Assembly (NCBI GenBank): GCA_934047225.1
Contig: CAKOHE010000095.1
Span: forward strand, 1 to 64,000
Direction: 5' to 3'
From: Ypsolopha sequella
Lineage: Eukaryota; Arthropoda; Insecta; Lepidoptera; Ypsolophidae
DNA length: 64,000 nucleotides
The translations under genes were made by a program, and so were the position numbers. Positions 32,053-42,472 of the stretch are shown piece after piece. Under the pieces are notes generated by a model. That model made no database searches and was not told the origin of the DNA. It saw only the letters and a program-made list of their open reading frames with translations. How positions within the stretch are numbered: position 1 is the first letter of the stretch; every line of letters begins with the position of its first letter.

Positions 32053-32234
32053 CCGGACCACCTCAAGAAACGCATTGAAATGTGAGCTTTAAATCATGTT
32101 CCGTACGTGACATTTTGCAAGTGTACGACGCGCGGGCCAAGCGCCGTCGTCGGCGTGCCGTCCACTAGTACAAAAATGTCACGTACGAGTACGATAGCTC
32201 ATATTTCAATGCTTTATTTTGAGGTGGTTTAGAC
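32053..32234. repeat. Foldback MITE, about 65-bp arms
   Basis: GACCACCTCAAGAAACGCAT + TGAAATGTGAGC and GTACGTGACATTTTG on the left reappear inverted on the right (CAAAAATGTCACGTAC, GCTCATATTTCAATGC, TTGAGGTGGTTTA). The loop is GC-rich (CGCGCGGGCCAAGCGCCGTC). Confidence 0.75.
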
Positions 32235-33351
32235 ACAATACTCTGTGCTGATCCGTTGTAATATGCGAGGACCTTAAAGCGTAGCTCTTTAACTTCAGAT
32301 GAATCTCACTTTCAGCATAGCAGGCACGAGTGGCGAATCTTTCAGAAAAGGTATACAAAAAGCCGGAGGCGCGGAGGGAGCGCAGCCCTCACCCGCAGTA
32401 ACAAAGCATAGGCACCAGTGCGAACCGTAGTGGCTGAGGCTGGTCGTCAAAGGCCGAAGTAAGCAGCAGCTGTAGAGGTGAGCATGGGTGCCTCTATTTT
32501 GTTACGCAAAGGCAAAAGGGCTGCACTTCCTGCAGCGCCGCAGCTTGCAGATATAACTTTAGTACATTTTATCTACCTTGGTTATCATTATGATTAGCAA
32601 AACAAAGGCAACATTCCGTATTAAATTGAAAAAGTACCTTTTAGACCTACAAAAATAATATAAGCCTTGTAATGAAAATTTTTGTTATTTTATATATTTT
32701 TATTTTGGTATATATGTATATAATTTATGTTTTATATAAATATAATTATTTATTTATTTATATATATCTCCTGCACATTCTTCTTATCTTTATGTGTATT
32801 TAAATATAAGCCACCTAGCATAAGTATAGGTTAAGTTTTAATAATAATATTAATTTTAAGTCAGGGTTCAGCAGAATACCAGCGCTGTAGCCCCTACTAC
32901 AGCATTAAGCTGAGCTGAAATCCTTTTTTATTTACCACTGTTTTCCTAAATATTTATGTCCTGATTAGTAAAAAACGAATTATATTTCTGTATTATAATT
33001 TTTTTTTTTATTACTTTTCATTTTATTTTTTTCTCATGTAATCTATTGTAATGTTATGATGTAAATTGTTTTAATTAGTGAATATAAATAATTTATTGCA
33101 TCGATTTGTAAAATTGAAATTAATAATTTCAAATTACATCTAATTTGATAGAAACATTGTAGTTAAATTTTAAACCTACCTGCAAGGAAGGAATATGTAA
33201 TGTTTGTGTTATTTGTAAAAAATGGGACAAACTGAAAACCAGCGCTGTCAGTTGCTTGCAACTAGAAGCATTTGCTGAGTTTGGCCCTTTTTGCCACTTT
33301 ATTTAATTTTTGTTTTCTCTGTGCGTGTGTTTCTTTCTTGTGGCAAATAAA
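32235..33351. other. No recognisable gene
   Basis: Mostly AT-rich. A GC-rich patch at 32330-32540 has no coding frame of note. Confidence 0.5.
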
Positions 33352-33512
33352 TACTTTTCACTTTCACTTTCACTTTCACTTTCACTAATGTTATGTTTAC
33401 TCATACTGTTTGTTAATTTGTATTGTTTGTTATTTTGTATGTTTTTATGTTCTTTCTCGTGTTTGTGGTATTTTAAAATAAATTACTTTTCTTTCTTTCT
33501 TTCTTTCTTTCA
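33352..33512. repeat. Simple repeats (CACTTT)n and (TTTC)n
   Basis: CTTTCACTTTCACTTTCACT at 33359-33388 and CTTTCTTTCTTTCTTTCTTT at 33488-33511. The 83-codon frame that spans them is not a gene. Confidence 0.9.
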
Positions 33513-33999
33513 TAGTAGGTACCTAATCGTTTGTTATAAAATGATGTCGATTTTTGTTTAATAAAAACTCAGACATGGCTGTATGGGCTAAATTCCCTTT
33601 GCCTTCCCAATTAGTGGGTTGACTTTAGTGCGAAATATTAATTTTATTGTGGAGAGCATTATATTTGATGCGTTTCAAATATTTTCTTGATGTTAACATT
33701 ACTTTGTAGTGCAAACTTATTATTTATATATGTTTAGGATTTTTTAAAGTGTTTGTATTTATTTATAGTGTATTATTTTTTTGTATTGTCAATCACTTTT
33801 CTATTGTTATTTCCATTTATTTTAAAGTAAGTTTTAATGTGTCCCATAGTGAAACAGTTTTACAGTAGGGAATAGGGTACAATTGGCGGTCTTATCATTA
33901 AAATTGATCTCTTCCAGAAAACCTTTAACTGGCAGATTTCTTAAAAAAGAAAATGTGTATAGGCGGTGCATAAAATAAACTATACAATCTTTTCTTTAT

Positions 34000-34275
34000 T
34001 TATCATCTAGGTACGTTAATATATTAATATGTTAATTATTAATTAGTAATATTACAAATTAAACTCGCGTAAACTGACATACTATTTAAATACGAATATT
34101 ACCAGCTCGTTATTGTTGATTACATATCAACTGATTCACCGATACAATTTATTTATTATCTAGGTACGTTAATATATTAATATGTTAATTATTAATTAGT
34201 AATATTACAAATTAAACTCGCGTAAACTTACATTCTATTTAAAAACGAATGTTACCAGCTCGTTATTGTAGCTGG
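34000..34275. repeat. Direct duplication, two copies 153 bp apart
   Basis: The block TAGGTACGTTAATATATTAA ... ACCAGCTCGTTATTGT occurs at about 34007-34118 and again at 34160-34270, with a handful of substitutions. A two-copy tandem duplication. Confidence 0.9.
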
Positions 34276-34972
34276 GTATTTAGTGCGATTAACCGTTTGA
34301 AACTGGACTATGAGCTCATATTTGGCACAGTTGTTCCATGGGTGGTCCCGAGTGGACTTAGCCCGGGAGGCATCGGGAGGCATTTCCGTGGTGGCGAGGA
34401 GCGGGGGGGGAAGTTTGATTCCGCCGCGCTCCCTTTGAGTCATATAGCTCTCTAAGTGTACGTACCTAGGGCAAGTTTGATATCATTTTCGGATAAAGTC
34501 TTTCCATACAAAAAAAAAATATATATTTGGTAAAATCTGTTAATCGTGAACTATTTTTTTTCATATCATGGTCGTTTTCATTTGAACCATAGAATACATC
34601 AATATATAAAAAATATACACTGAAAGCCACATTTATCTGTATTACAGACATATCTTTTTTATTGTAATGTTGTGGCAAAAAGTGAGTGAAAAAAAATAAA
34701 GTTGACCACGGGGCAAAGTGACGTATAGCGCGCGGTTATAACTTTTAACAAAACGAATTTGTATTTGAATCGTCTTGATGACCATTATACTGGGTCCTGT
34801 CCTGTGGGGAGTATATATACCTACTACCTAAGAAGCATACTATATATATGAATATAAAAAAGAGTAGAGTTGACTGTAGATTTGGTATCATATGGCATAT
34901 AAGAATTGCGTTTTTCGTTCTAACTGTATAGTTAGAATGAACTATTACGACGGTATCGTCGTAATTTCATAA
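34276..34972. other. No recognisable gene
   Basis: A GC-richer patch at 34330-34440 (GGTGGCGAGGAGCGGGGGGG) lies in AT-rich DNA. No supported frame. Confidence 0.5.
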
Positions 34973-35466
34973 AAATTACTTTTGCTGTTTTCCAGTATCT
35001 ATGTGCACCCACAGCTCTTTAAGTTGAGGTAGTTTTTTCACTTGTGCAACTGCTAGTACTACGATGTCAGTATCAACAGCGCGTAGCATGATTTTTGTCA
35101 GACCTCAACCGACAGCATTAGACACATGCACCATTATGCGAGTATCCGCCTCTTCATGATTACACGGGGCTAACCTCTGAGTGTCACATGTTATATTTAT
35201 CAAAATATTGGCTCCATCCGTGATATAAAATTCTTTGCCATTGTCAAAGTCATATGAATGACATAAGGTGGAAATGAAATGAAACAGTTCTTCCTTGTTG
35301 GAATTGATCCTCAGGAAATTCGCCCAACCTTTAGGTATTTTCGTCGTAGCAGTGACCCGTGTTCTTTGACCAGTGCCACGTTTTTTTCTGGTGCTATTCT
35401 TTAGCCTATCGCTCTTATATGTGTGCCAAACAACATCTAATCTTGGGGTGTAGTGGCGTGTCTAGT
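34973..35466 (-). pseudogene. HEEADTR-type gene, C-proximal part of the copy split by a LINE
   Basis: Minus-strand reading from 35466: TRHYTPRLDVVWHTYKSDRL, KNSTRKKRGTGQRTRVTATT, KIPKGWANFLRINSNKEELF, then YITDGANIL, LAPCNHEEADTRIMVHVSNA, a stop after VG, LTKIMLRAVDTDIVVLAVAQ and LKELWVHIDTGKQ. These are signature phrases of an uncharacterised protein type found in many invertebrates. The acidic sets (RLDVVW, EEADT, DTD) resemble the PIN/FEN nuclease fold; that is inference. The upstream half lies at 42473-43700 beyond a 7-kb insertion. Confidence 0.75.
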
Positions 35467-36295
35467 GGTGATAACTTTTTGAATCTGTTAGCCGCTCTCT
35501 GAAATGAGACAGATTCACTCTGGTCCACAGACACTCCACAATCTCTCACCAGTGGCTCCTAGAAGCTGCAGTACACGTGGCGGCCACACCCTGGGACACC
35601 ACGTCGGTTCGTGGGCTAAACCTGGTTGAGGGGGACCTATACAGGTCTTACGCGGTTACCTCCCGCTTTTCTGTGTACGAAGTCTGACTTGGCGTGGAAG
35701 GCAATTCTGCAGCTGATAAGCGTAGGATATTGGCGGACGCGGCAAGTCAGCACGGCCTAAGTGGAAGGCCTAGGGCGGCGTTAGAGGTCTCAAGTGAACG
35801 TCGGCCAGAAACTGCATCTGAACCTCTTTCTGGTTGTAGCGGTTACACGTTCCATCAGGCACAGAGAGGTTTAGACGAGAGAGTGCACCTGTGTTTGCGC
35901 ACACACTTGTGCACTATAATATGTCCTGCGTAATTGACTGTTTCTGCTACTGGACCTCCGATTTTAGAAACAAGTCCTGTGGCGATGGGCAGCGGCAGAG
36001 AGGTCTGATTGTGATGCCAATCGGGCTTTGGCTAATGTCTGCACGCAGGCGACTCAAGGAGAGTGGTCGCTTTCATGCTGCACAGGGTCATCAGTGTGGA
36101 TTCGGCAGCACCTTGAGTGACGGAGCAGCCCTATTTAGGGAGGCCCTGCTCGCCCCGAACGGGGGAGGGACTAGAAAAGGTGTCCTAAACAAGGCTTGAC
36201 CCAAACCCGCACAGAAGTAGTAACCACGGCTGCTTCTGCATCACCTAATTCGTGGTCGAAAGCACAGAGGTAAAAATAACATAAAGCATTCGGAT

Positions 36296-36845
36296 ATGAC
36301 ATTCGGCGCATGGAATGTACGCACTCTTCTCGATCGTAGTACAAACCAATGTCCTGAGAGGAAAACTGCCATCGTAGCCCGAGAACTCCAACGCTATGGT
36401 GTGGACATCGCAGCTCTCAGTGAGACTCACCTGGCTGACGAGGGGGAGATGGTGGAATACGGCGGTGGGTATACCTTCTTTTGGAAGAGAAACTCTGCCT
36501 CAGAGCCTAGGAGATCTGGCGTTGGTTTCGCGGTAAAAAATACGATCGCTTCGAAGCTGGAAGAGTGTCCAGTACACACCTCGGACCGCGTTACTTCCTT
36601 GCGTCTTCACTTGGCCAACTACAACTACCTGACTGTCGTTAGTGTCTATGCGCCGACTATGGACCGAGATGACGATATCAAGGACAGGTTTTATGAGGAG
36701 CTCACACAAACCCTCACTAAAGTTCGCCCTCGAGAGCAACTGCTCTTATTGGGTGACTTTAATGCTAGGGTTGGTCGTGACTATGAAGCCTGGCCTAAGG
36801 TCTTGGGAAGACACGGTGTTGGTAATATGAATAGTAATGGACGGT
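36296..36845 (+). CDS. LINE ORF part 1: apurinic-type endonuclease
   Basis: From the Met at 36296 the frame encodes an APE/EEP endonuclease that would nick target DNA to prime reverse transcription: MTFGAWNVRTLLDR (N-terminal Asn), IAALSETHLADEG (catalytic Glu), VVSVYAPTMDRDDD and LLLLGDFNARVGRD (Asp/Asn). The C-terminal SDH motif is supplied by part 2 after the LTR insertion. The frame meets the LTR directly after codons for NSNG. The start agrees with the usual beginning of this endonuclease type, though upstream codons are also open for a few residues (NIKHSD). Confidence 0.85.
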
Positions 36846-37292
36846 TGTAATCGCGGGATTACAGAAACTGCAGGGCGGATGGGATTTGACACAGGAGAAT
36901 TGTGGAAACAATGTGGGTGCACTGACTGACCTGTGTTATATGTTGTTCTTGGTGTTTTCGGTGAGCCGACGAAACGCGCCGCGTGTCGTCTCCCCTCGTT
37001 GAGCTGATTAATGCTGGCACTTTGGGCAGTGATGAGCTGGATGTCTTGAAGTATTACACAGCACTTATATGTTCACAAGACACGGTGAATACGCGAGATT
37101 GTTTGTATCGGCGGCACGAATGTTTATACACGTGTGTCGTTCTCTCGAGAGTTCGGACGCAACAGAATGAAGCCAGCGCCCGCGCGCGCCTCGACCGGCG
37201 CGCGGCGGGGAGGGGGTGGTCGTTCGCGCATGCGCACGCGAATGACACGTCATGTTCTAACGTCATGCTGGTAACGTAGTGTAGCGTGAACA
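36846..37292 (-). repeat. BEL/Pao LTR (3' LTR of the element)
   Basis: TGTAATCGCGGGATTACAGA to GTAACGTAGTGTAGCGTGAA + CA on the plus strand. It contains a GC-rich core (GCGCCTCGACCGGCGCGCGG). Translations through both LTR copies are identical over their length. The end of the integrase frame overlaps it (37250-37292). Confidence 0.9.
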
Positions 37293-39220
37293 TCCTGGGG
37301 GGGCCGGGGCTGCGGCTCCTCTTGAGCTGAATCCAACGGCAGCCTGGCTATCTTGAACACAGGTCGTCGCAGATTTCCATGAGCTGTGTCCAGATCCACA
37401 ACTCGTATCACTCCATCCTTGCCAGGTATCGTGCGGAGAATTCTTCCCAACTTCCATTGGAGCGGAGGCAGGTCATCCTCTTTGATGAGTACCAGTTCAC
37501 CCACTTGAGGAGGGGAAGAAGGGGAGAGCCATTTGGAGCGGGTTTGCAGGGTATGGAGGTAGGATCTGGACCAGAGAGTCCAAAAGCGCTGAGAGAGCGC
37601 TTGAATGAGTTGAAACCGTTTAAGAGCAGATATGGGTCTGTCGTCAAAAGACTGCTCAGGTAGAGCGGTGAGCGGACGACCAATAATGAAATGTCCGGCC
37701 GTGAGAGGTTCAAAGTCCGTAGGGTCGGATGAAATTGGGCAGAGGGGTCTTGAATTGAGTACAGCCTCAATTCGAGCCAAAAGAGTAGAGAATTCCTCAA
37801 AAGTGAGGTGCTGTTCACCTATCACACGATAAAGTAGTTGCTTGGTGGATTTTACGTTTATTTCGTGCAGTGCGCCGAACCAAGGCCCTTTAGGCGGGTT
37901 CAGTAACCAAGTTATGTGCTGATTCGCGAGCTTGTGAGTGATTGCATCATTGTTTGACCTGAGGAAGTTCTGAACTTCAATGAGTTGATTCCTAGCACCT
38001 ACATAGTTTGTGCCGCAGTCTGAACGAATGAGAACCGGAGTACCGCGACGTGAGATAAAACGTTGCAATGCCGCAAAGAACGCTTCCGTTGAGAGTGCAG
38101 AGACTGGTTCCAAATGAACCGCCTTTGTTGCGAGGCAAACGAAAATACAAAAGTACGCTTTTATGAGTTTCGCGTTCCGCAACGTGCTGGATTTAACGAA
38201 GAAGTGGCCAGCAAAGTCCGTCGTGACGTGACTAAAAACTGGCTGAGGAGTAACTCTGTCTGCTGGGAGATCAGCCATGAGCGGAGCCTTAGGCTGAGCG
38301 CGGCACCGGAAACATCTAATACATTTAAACACGCGGTGTCTAATAATACGACGAGCGGACAGAATCCAGTACTGCTGGCGTAATATGGCGTGTAATGTGT
38401 CAGCTCCAGGGTGGCAGTGTATTGTGTGATAGTGATCTATAATGAGATCTACGAGCGGACTGGAGCTGGGTAGAATGAGTGGGTGTTGAGCGTCATACCT
38501 AATTGACGCGTGAGAGAGACGACCACCGACTCTCAAGAGGCCGTCCTTTATGAAGGGCGAGAGACGCTGGAGCCGAACGGGACAAACTTTATCAGTCTGG
38601 ATACGATTAATGTCTTCAGCAAACTCATTGTGCTGAACAGAGCGGACCCAGTGCAACAGAGCGTCCCTGCGTTCACTAGCTGTCAACGGACCAGAGCGCC
38701 GTGCATCAGGGCTGTGCCGACAATTGAATATGAACCTTTTAATACAAGCCGTCACTCCGACGAGCTTGTCAAGTGAGCTGTAGCGAGTGAGCAAGTCCAG
38801 ATCGATATCTGGGACTGCTATGTGTGCTGGTACCTTTTTGGGCTTAAGGCCTGGGAGAGCGTGATGGCCTAGAGCGGGTGGCATCTTGGGCCAAGTGCAG
38901 GTAGGTTCTTTGAGCCAACTGGGTGACCACCAAAAGTCATGAAGTGAGAGGGACTGGGCAGACATGCCTCTGCTTGCACAGTCAGCAGGGTTGAGGTTCG
39001 TGGGTACATGCTTCCACGTATGGCTAGTTGAAGTAGCTGTAATCTTAGCCACTCGATTGGCCTCGAAAGTCTGTAATCGGTGAGGTGAAGTGTTGAGCCA
39101 TGCCAACACTATTGTGCTATCTGACCAGCATGTGTGTGTTTGAATGGCTATATGAGCTGACAGTTGGGCTGACACTCGAGTCATGAGCTGAGATAAAAGA
39201 GTCGCGGCTGACAACTCCAA
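37250..39220 (-). CDS. BEL/Pao pol remnant: RNase H end, zinc-binding H2C2, integrase, DUF5641
   Basis: A 656-codon open frame, uninterrupted. Residues 1-100 are the C-terminal RNase H region (SDSTIVLAWLNTSPHRLQ, NPADCASRG). The HHCC zinc domain is near 264-306 (HTIHCHPGADTL, CIRCFRC). The integrase core has D335 (HVTTDFAGHF), D401 (LIRSDCGTNY) and E453 (WFGALHEINVKSTK). The DUF5641-like tail (SPPQVGELVLIKEDDLPPLQ, LGRILRTIPGKDGVIRVVDL) is at about 570-620. The first Met is probably not a natural start: the frame is open further upstream to about 39310, where a deletion joint is likely. The stop lies inside the LTR. Integrase inserts retroelement DNA into the genome. Confidence 0.9.
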   Translation of the reverse strand: MELSAATLLSQLMTRVSAQLSAHIAIQTHTCWSDSTIVLAWLNTSPHRLQTFEANRVAKITATSTSHTWKHVPTNLNPADCASRGMSAQSLSLHDFWWSPSWLKEPTCTWPKMPPALGHHALPGLKPKKVPAHIAVPDIDLDLLTRYSSLDKLVGVTACIKRFIFNCRHSPDARRSGPLTASERRDALLHWVRSVQHNEFAEDINRIQTDKVCPVRLQRLSPFIKDGLLRVGGRLSHASIRYDAQHPLILPSSSPLVDLIIDHYHTIHCHPGADTLHAILRQQYWILSARRIIRHRVFKCIRCFRCRAQPKAPLMADLPADRVTPQPVFSHVTTDFAGHFFVKSSTLRNAKLIKAYFCIFVCLATKAVHLEPVSALSTEAFFAALQRFISRRGTPVLIRSDCGTNYVGARNQLIEVQNFLRSNNDAITHKLANQHITWLLNPPKGPWFGALHEINVKSTKQLLYRVIGEQHLTFEEFSTLLARIEAVLNSRPLCPISSDPTDFEPLTAGHFIIGRPLTALPEQSFDDRPISALKRFQLIQALSQRFWTLWSRSYLHTLQTRSKWLSPSSPPQVGELVLIKEDDLPPLQWKLGRILRTIPGKDGVIRVVDLDTAHGNLRRPVFKIARLPLDSAQEEPQPRPPQDVHATLRYQHDVRT

Positions 39221-39349
39221 TTTCGGGATTGAGAGACGAGTCTTTATGGGTGCGACCTTGGACTTGCCAATGATTAGGTGTACATTGACATGTCCAGTGG
39301 TATTGCGCTCATGAAGACTCGTCTCTCATCCGGCTCGAAGGACCAAAAA

Positions 39350-39796
39350 TGTAATCGCGGGATTACAGAAACTGCAGGGCGGATGGGATTTGACACAGGA
39401 GAATTGTGGAAACAATGTGGGTGCACTGACTGACCTGTGTTATATGTTGTTCTTGGTGTTTTCGGTGAGCCGACGAAACGCGCCGCGTGTCGTCTCCCCT
39501 CGTTGAGCTGATTAATGCTGGCACTTTGGGCAGTGATGAGCTGGATGTCTTGAAGTATTACACAGCACTTATATGTTCACAAGACACGGTGAATACGCGA
39601 GATTGTTTGTATCGGCGGCACGAATGTTTATACACGTGTGTCGTTCTCTCGAGAGTTCGGACGCAACAGAATGAAGCCAGCGCCCGCGCGCGCCTCGACC
39701 GGCGCGCGGCGGGGAGGGGGTGGTCGTTCGCGCATGCGCACGCGAATGACACGTCATGTTCTAACGTCATGCTGGTAACGTAGTGTAGCGTGAACA
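39350..39796 (-). repeat. BEL/Pao LTR (5' LTR of the element)
   Basis: Copy of 36846-37292 in the same orientation, with no difference noticed. In element orientation it starts TGTTCACGCTACACTACG and is followed at 39349 by the primer-binding site. Confidence 0.9.
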
Positions 39797-39801
39797 ACGG
39801 T

Positions 39802-42431
39802 TACTGCTCTCATTATGTGCCCAATTCAATCTGGCAATCACCAACACCATGTTTAGACTCCCGGCTAAATATAAGACTACATGGATGCATCCCAGGTCCA
39901 AACATTGGCACCTCATAGACTACGCTATAGTCAGGCAGCGGGACATCTCCCAGGTCCTTATCACCCGTGTCATGCGGGGTGCTCATTGCTGGAGTGACCA
40001 TCGGCTTGTCTTGATCAAGCTGAAACTTCGACTTTTTCCTCTGCGCAGATCTCAAGGAGTGATGCCAAAGAAGTTAGATCTAGGGAAACTCCAGAACCTG
40101 GAGACCCGGAAAATCTACTCCCTGGCGATCAGTGAAGTGGTTCAGACGCTGGATACTGAGAATGGCGATCCTGTAGCTATCTGGCAAACGCTTTCGTCCA
40201 GTCTTGTCGATGTAGCCACGCAGAAACTTGGTATAAAACCTCGTCAATGCGAGGATTGGTTCGACGAGAACAACGAAAGCCTAGCCGAAGCAATAAGGAA
40301 GCACCGAACTCTCCTCCGTAACCACCGCACTGAACAGTCGAAGGAAGTCAGGCAGAGTAGTGCTCAGCTCAGAGGTAAGGTCAGAGAGATAAAAGACAGG
40401 TGGTGGCAGGAAAAGGCCAAGCGCATACAGTGGCTTGCAGACACGCATCAAATGGACACATTTTACGAAGAGGTCCGTCAATTAGTAGGTAAGTCAGCCC
40501 GCAGTAGTGTTCCATTAAGGTCATCTGATGGTACATTACTACTTACAAGCAAGCAGGACGTGCTCCAGCGCTGGCGGGAACATTTCAACAGCGTACTGAA
40601 CGTTGACCGAGATGCGGATCTGCATCACATCAGCTCAATAGCAGTATTGCCAGCCTGCACTGAGCTTGACAAGCCACTGTCACTAAGTGAGGTCGTTCTT
40701 GCCATTAAACAACAGCAGAATAAAAAAGCGGTGGGCATTGACAATTTGCCCGGAGAGCTACTTAAGTATGGAGGTGACGAGTTGCACGGTACAATCTGGA
40801 GGCTCTTTGTTGAGATGTGGGAAAAGGAGCGGGTACCGGAAGACTTTCATCTGTCTCGTATCTGCTCCTTGTACAAAAACAAAGGAGATCGCTCCGACTG
40901 CAATTCGTACAGAGGTATATCTCTCCTTACCTCTCCGGGAAAAGTCTTTGCCCGGATATTGCTCAACCGCTTAGTGCCCCTGTCTGAGAACATCCTGCCG
41001 GAAACCCAATTTGGCTTTCGCCCGGAAAGAGGTACCTGCGAGGCTATTTTCTCCATACGTCAACTCCAGGAGAAAAGCAGAGAACAGAGTCAGGAACTGT
41101 ATATGTGTTTTGTTGACCTGGAAAAAGCCTTCGACAGTGTGCCTCGGGAAGCTTTATGGGTGGTGATGACGAAACTGGGATGCACGGATAAGTTTGTGAG
41201 GTTGGTCCGGCTACTGCATGATGACATGCAGTGTTGTGTCGCGGTAAAGGGCGAAGATACAGAGTTCTTCAATGTCAGCTGTGGAGTCAAGCAAGGCTGC
41301 GTGCTGGCACCCACTCTCTTTGCCCTTTACTTTGCCGTGGTAGTTCGGGAAGCCTTGCAATCAGTGCCTGACGGTATCCGTATTCGTTTTCGCACCGACG
41401 GCGGTGTTTTCAACTTAGCCAGGCTGAAAGCATACACCAAAGTGTGTCTTGCCACCATAACGGAGATAATGTACGCAGATGACCTGTGTTTCGTGGCGGA
41501 ATCCTCAGATGATCTACAGCGCTTAATGTCGAGCCTCGATGAGATATGTCGGCGTTTTGGCCTAAAAATCAGTGTTAAGAAAACCGAAGTGATGGTTCAA
41601 AACACTCTCAGTGCGCCAGTCGATATAAAACTCGGTGAGGCATCGCTGAAGCAAGTAGATAAATTCAAATATCTGGGGAGCACGATTACATCCAAGTGCC
41701 ATCTTGACGATGAAGTCAACAGCAGAATAGGAGCAGCTGCTGCAGCCTACGGCAAACTTCGTCCCAAGGTGTTCCGGTCACATGACCTAAAGCTCCATAC
41801 AAAGGTCTCTGTGTACATGGCGATAGTTTTGCCTAATCTTCTCTATGCCTCCGAATCGTGGTGTCCATACCGGAAGCATATTCGCACATTGGATAGGTTC
41901 CACCTCAAATGCCTGCGTGACATCCAGAACATCCACTGGTCGGACCGTGTGAGAAACACGGAAGTTCTGCGACGTGCTGATGTCGGTGGGATTGAGGCCT
42001 ATCTAATGAGGCGTCAGCTGCGATGGTGTGGCCATGTTTCCCGAATGTCTGATGCCAGGGTGGCTAAGCGCATCTTCTACTCCGAACTGCAGGAAGGGAA
42101 ACGGAAACAGGGCGGCCAATTTCTGCGGTATAAAGATGTGCTTAACCGCCACATGAAGAAATGTGCAATAGACCCAGCACAATGGGAAACACTGGCAGCA
42201 GACAGACCACATTGGAGGCAGGCTGTGAACACTAAGGTGTATGCTTTCGAGTCAATTAGACGCGCTGAGCTCGACACAAAACGAGACCAGCTTAAGGCCC
42301 GACCACCAGTGGCCATCAATTATAATATAGTTGGAGGGGTGCTGACGTGCAGTGAATGTGGCCGCACGTTCACTGCAAAAATCGGCTACGTCAGCCACAT
42401 GAGGGCTCACCAGCGCCGCTCTCAGCATTAA
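39802..42431 (+). CDS. LINE ORF part 2: end of endonuclease, RT, C2H2 finger
   Basis: Continues the frame of part 1 right after the LTR target duplication: [32 protein letters not shown] and [13 protein letters not shown] (SDH, final endonuclease motif). RT follows: [92 protein letters not shown] and [14 protein letters not shown] (catalytic DD near codon 541 of the Met frame). FKYLGSTIT and a C-terminal region follow. A C2H2 finger closes the protein ([20 protein letters not shown]). No stop or frameshift was seen. Counting both parts the protein would be about 1,060 residues, a normal length. Confidence 0.9.
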
Positions 42432-42472
42432 CAGTCGCTGTGACCGAAAACGGCCTTGAATTGATTGAATCT

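Larger units (their letters stand above)
36846..39796 (-). mobile_element. Internally deleted BEL/Pao LTR retrotransposon, 5-bp TSD ACGGT
   Basis: Two direct 447-bp LTRs (36846-37292 and 39350-39796) begin TG and end CA. The target duplication ACGGT is at 36841-36845 and 39797-39801. In element orientation (minus), the sequence after the first LTR is TTTTTGGTCCTTCGAGCCGG, whose TGG... start matches a tRNA 3' CCA end: a primer-binding site. Gag, protease, RT and part of RNase H are gone: only about 130 bp separate the leader from RNase H. It therefore needs proteins in trans. The LTRs look identical, implying recent insertion. Confidence 0.9.
35487..42464 (+). mobile_element. Near full-length LINE (APE endonuclease + RT + C2H2 finger), split by a BEL/Pao element, TSD TTGAATCT
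   Basis: The LINE runs from a GC-rich 5' UTR (35487-36295) through one long ORF to a 3' end at about 42464 (ACGGCCTTGAATTGA). TTGAATCT occurs at 35479-35486 and again at 42465-42472, an apparent 8-bp target duplication. The only disruption seen in its coding sequence is the LTR element at 36846-39801. It sits in the HEEADTR pseudogene, in opposite orientation. Confidence 0.85.
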
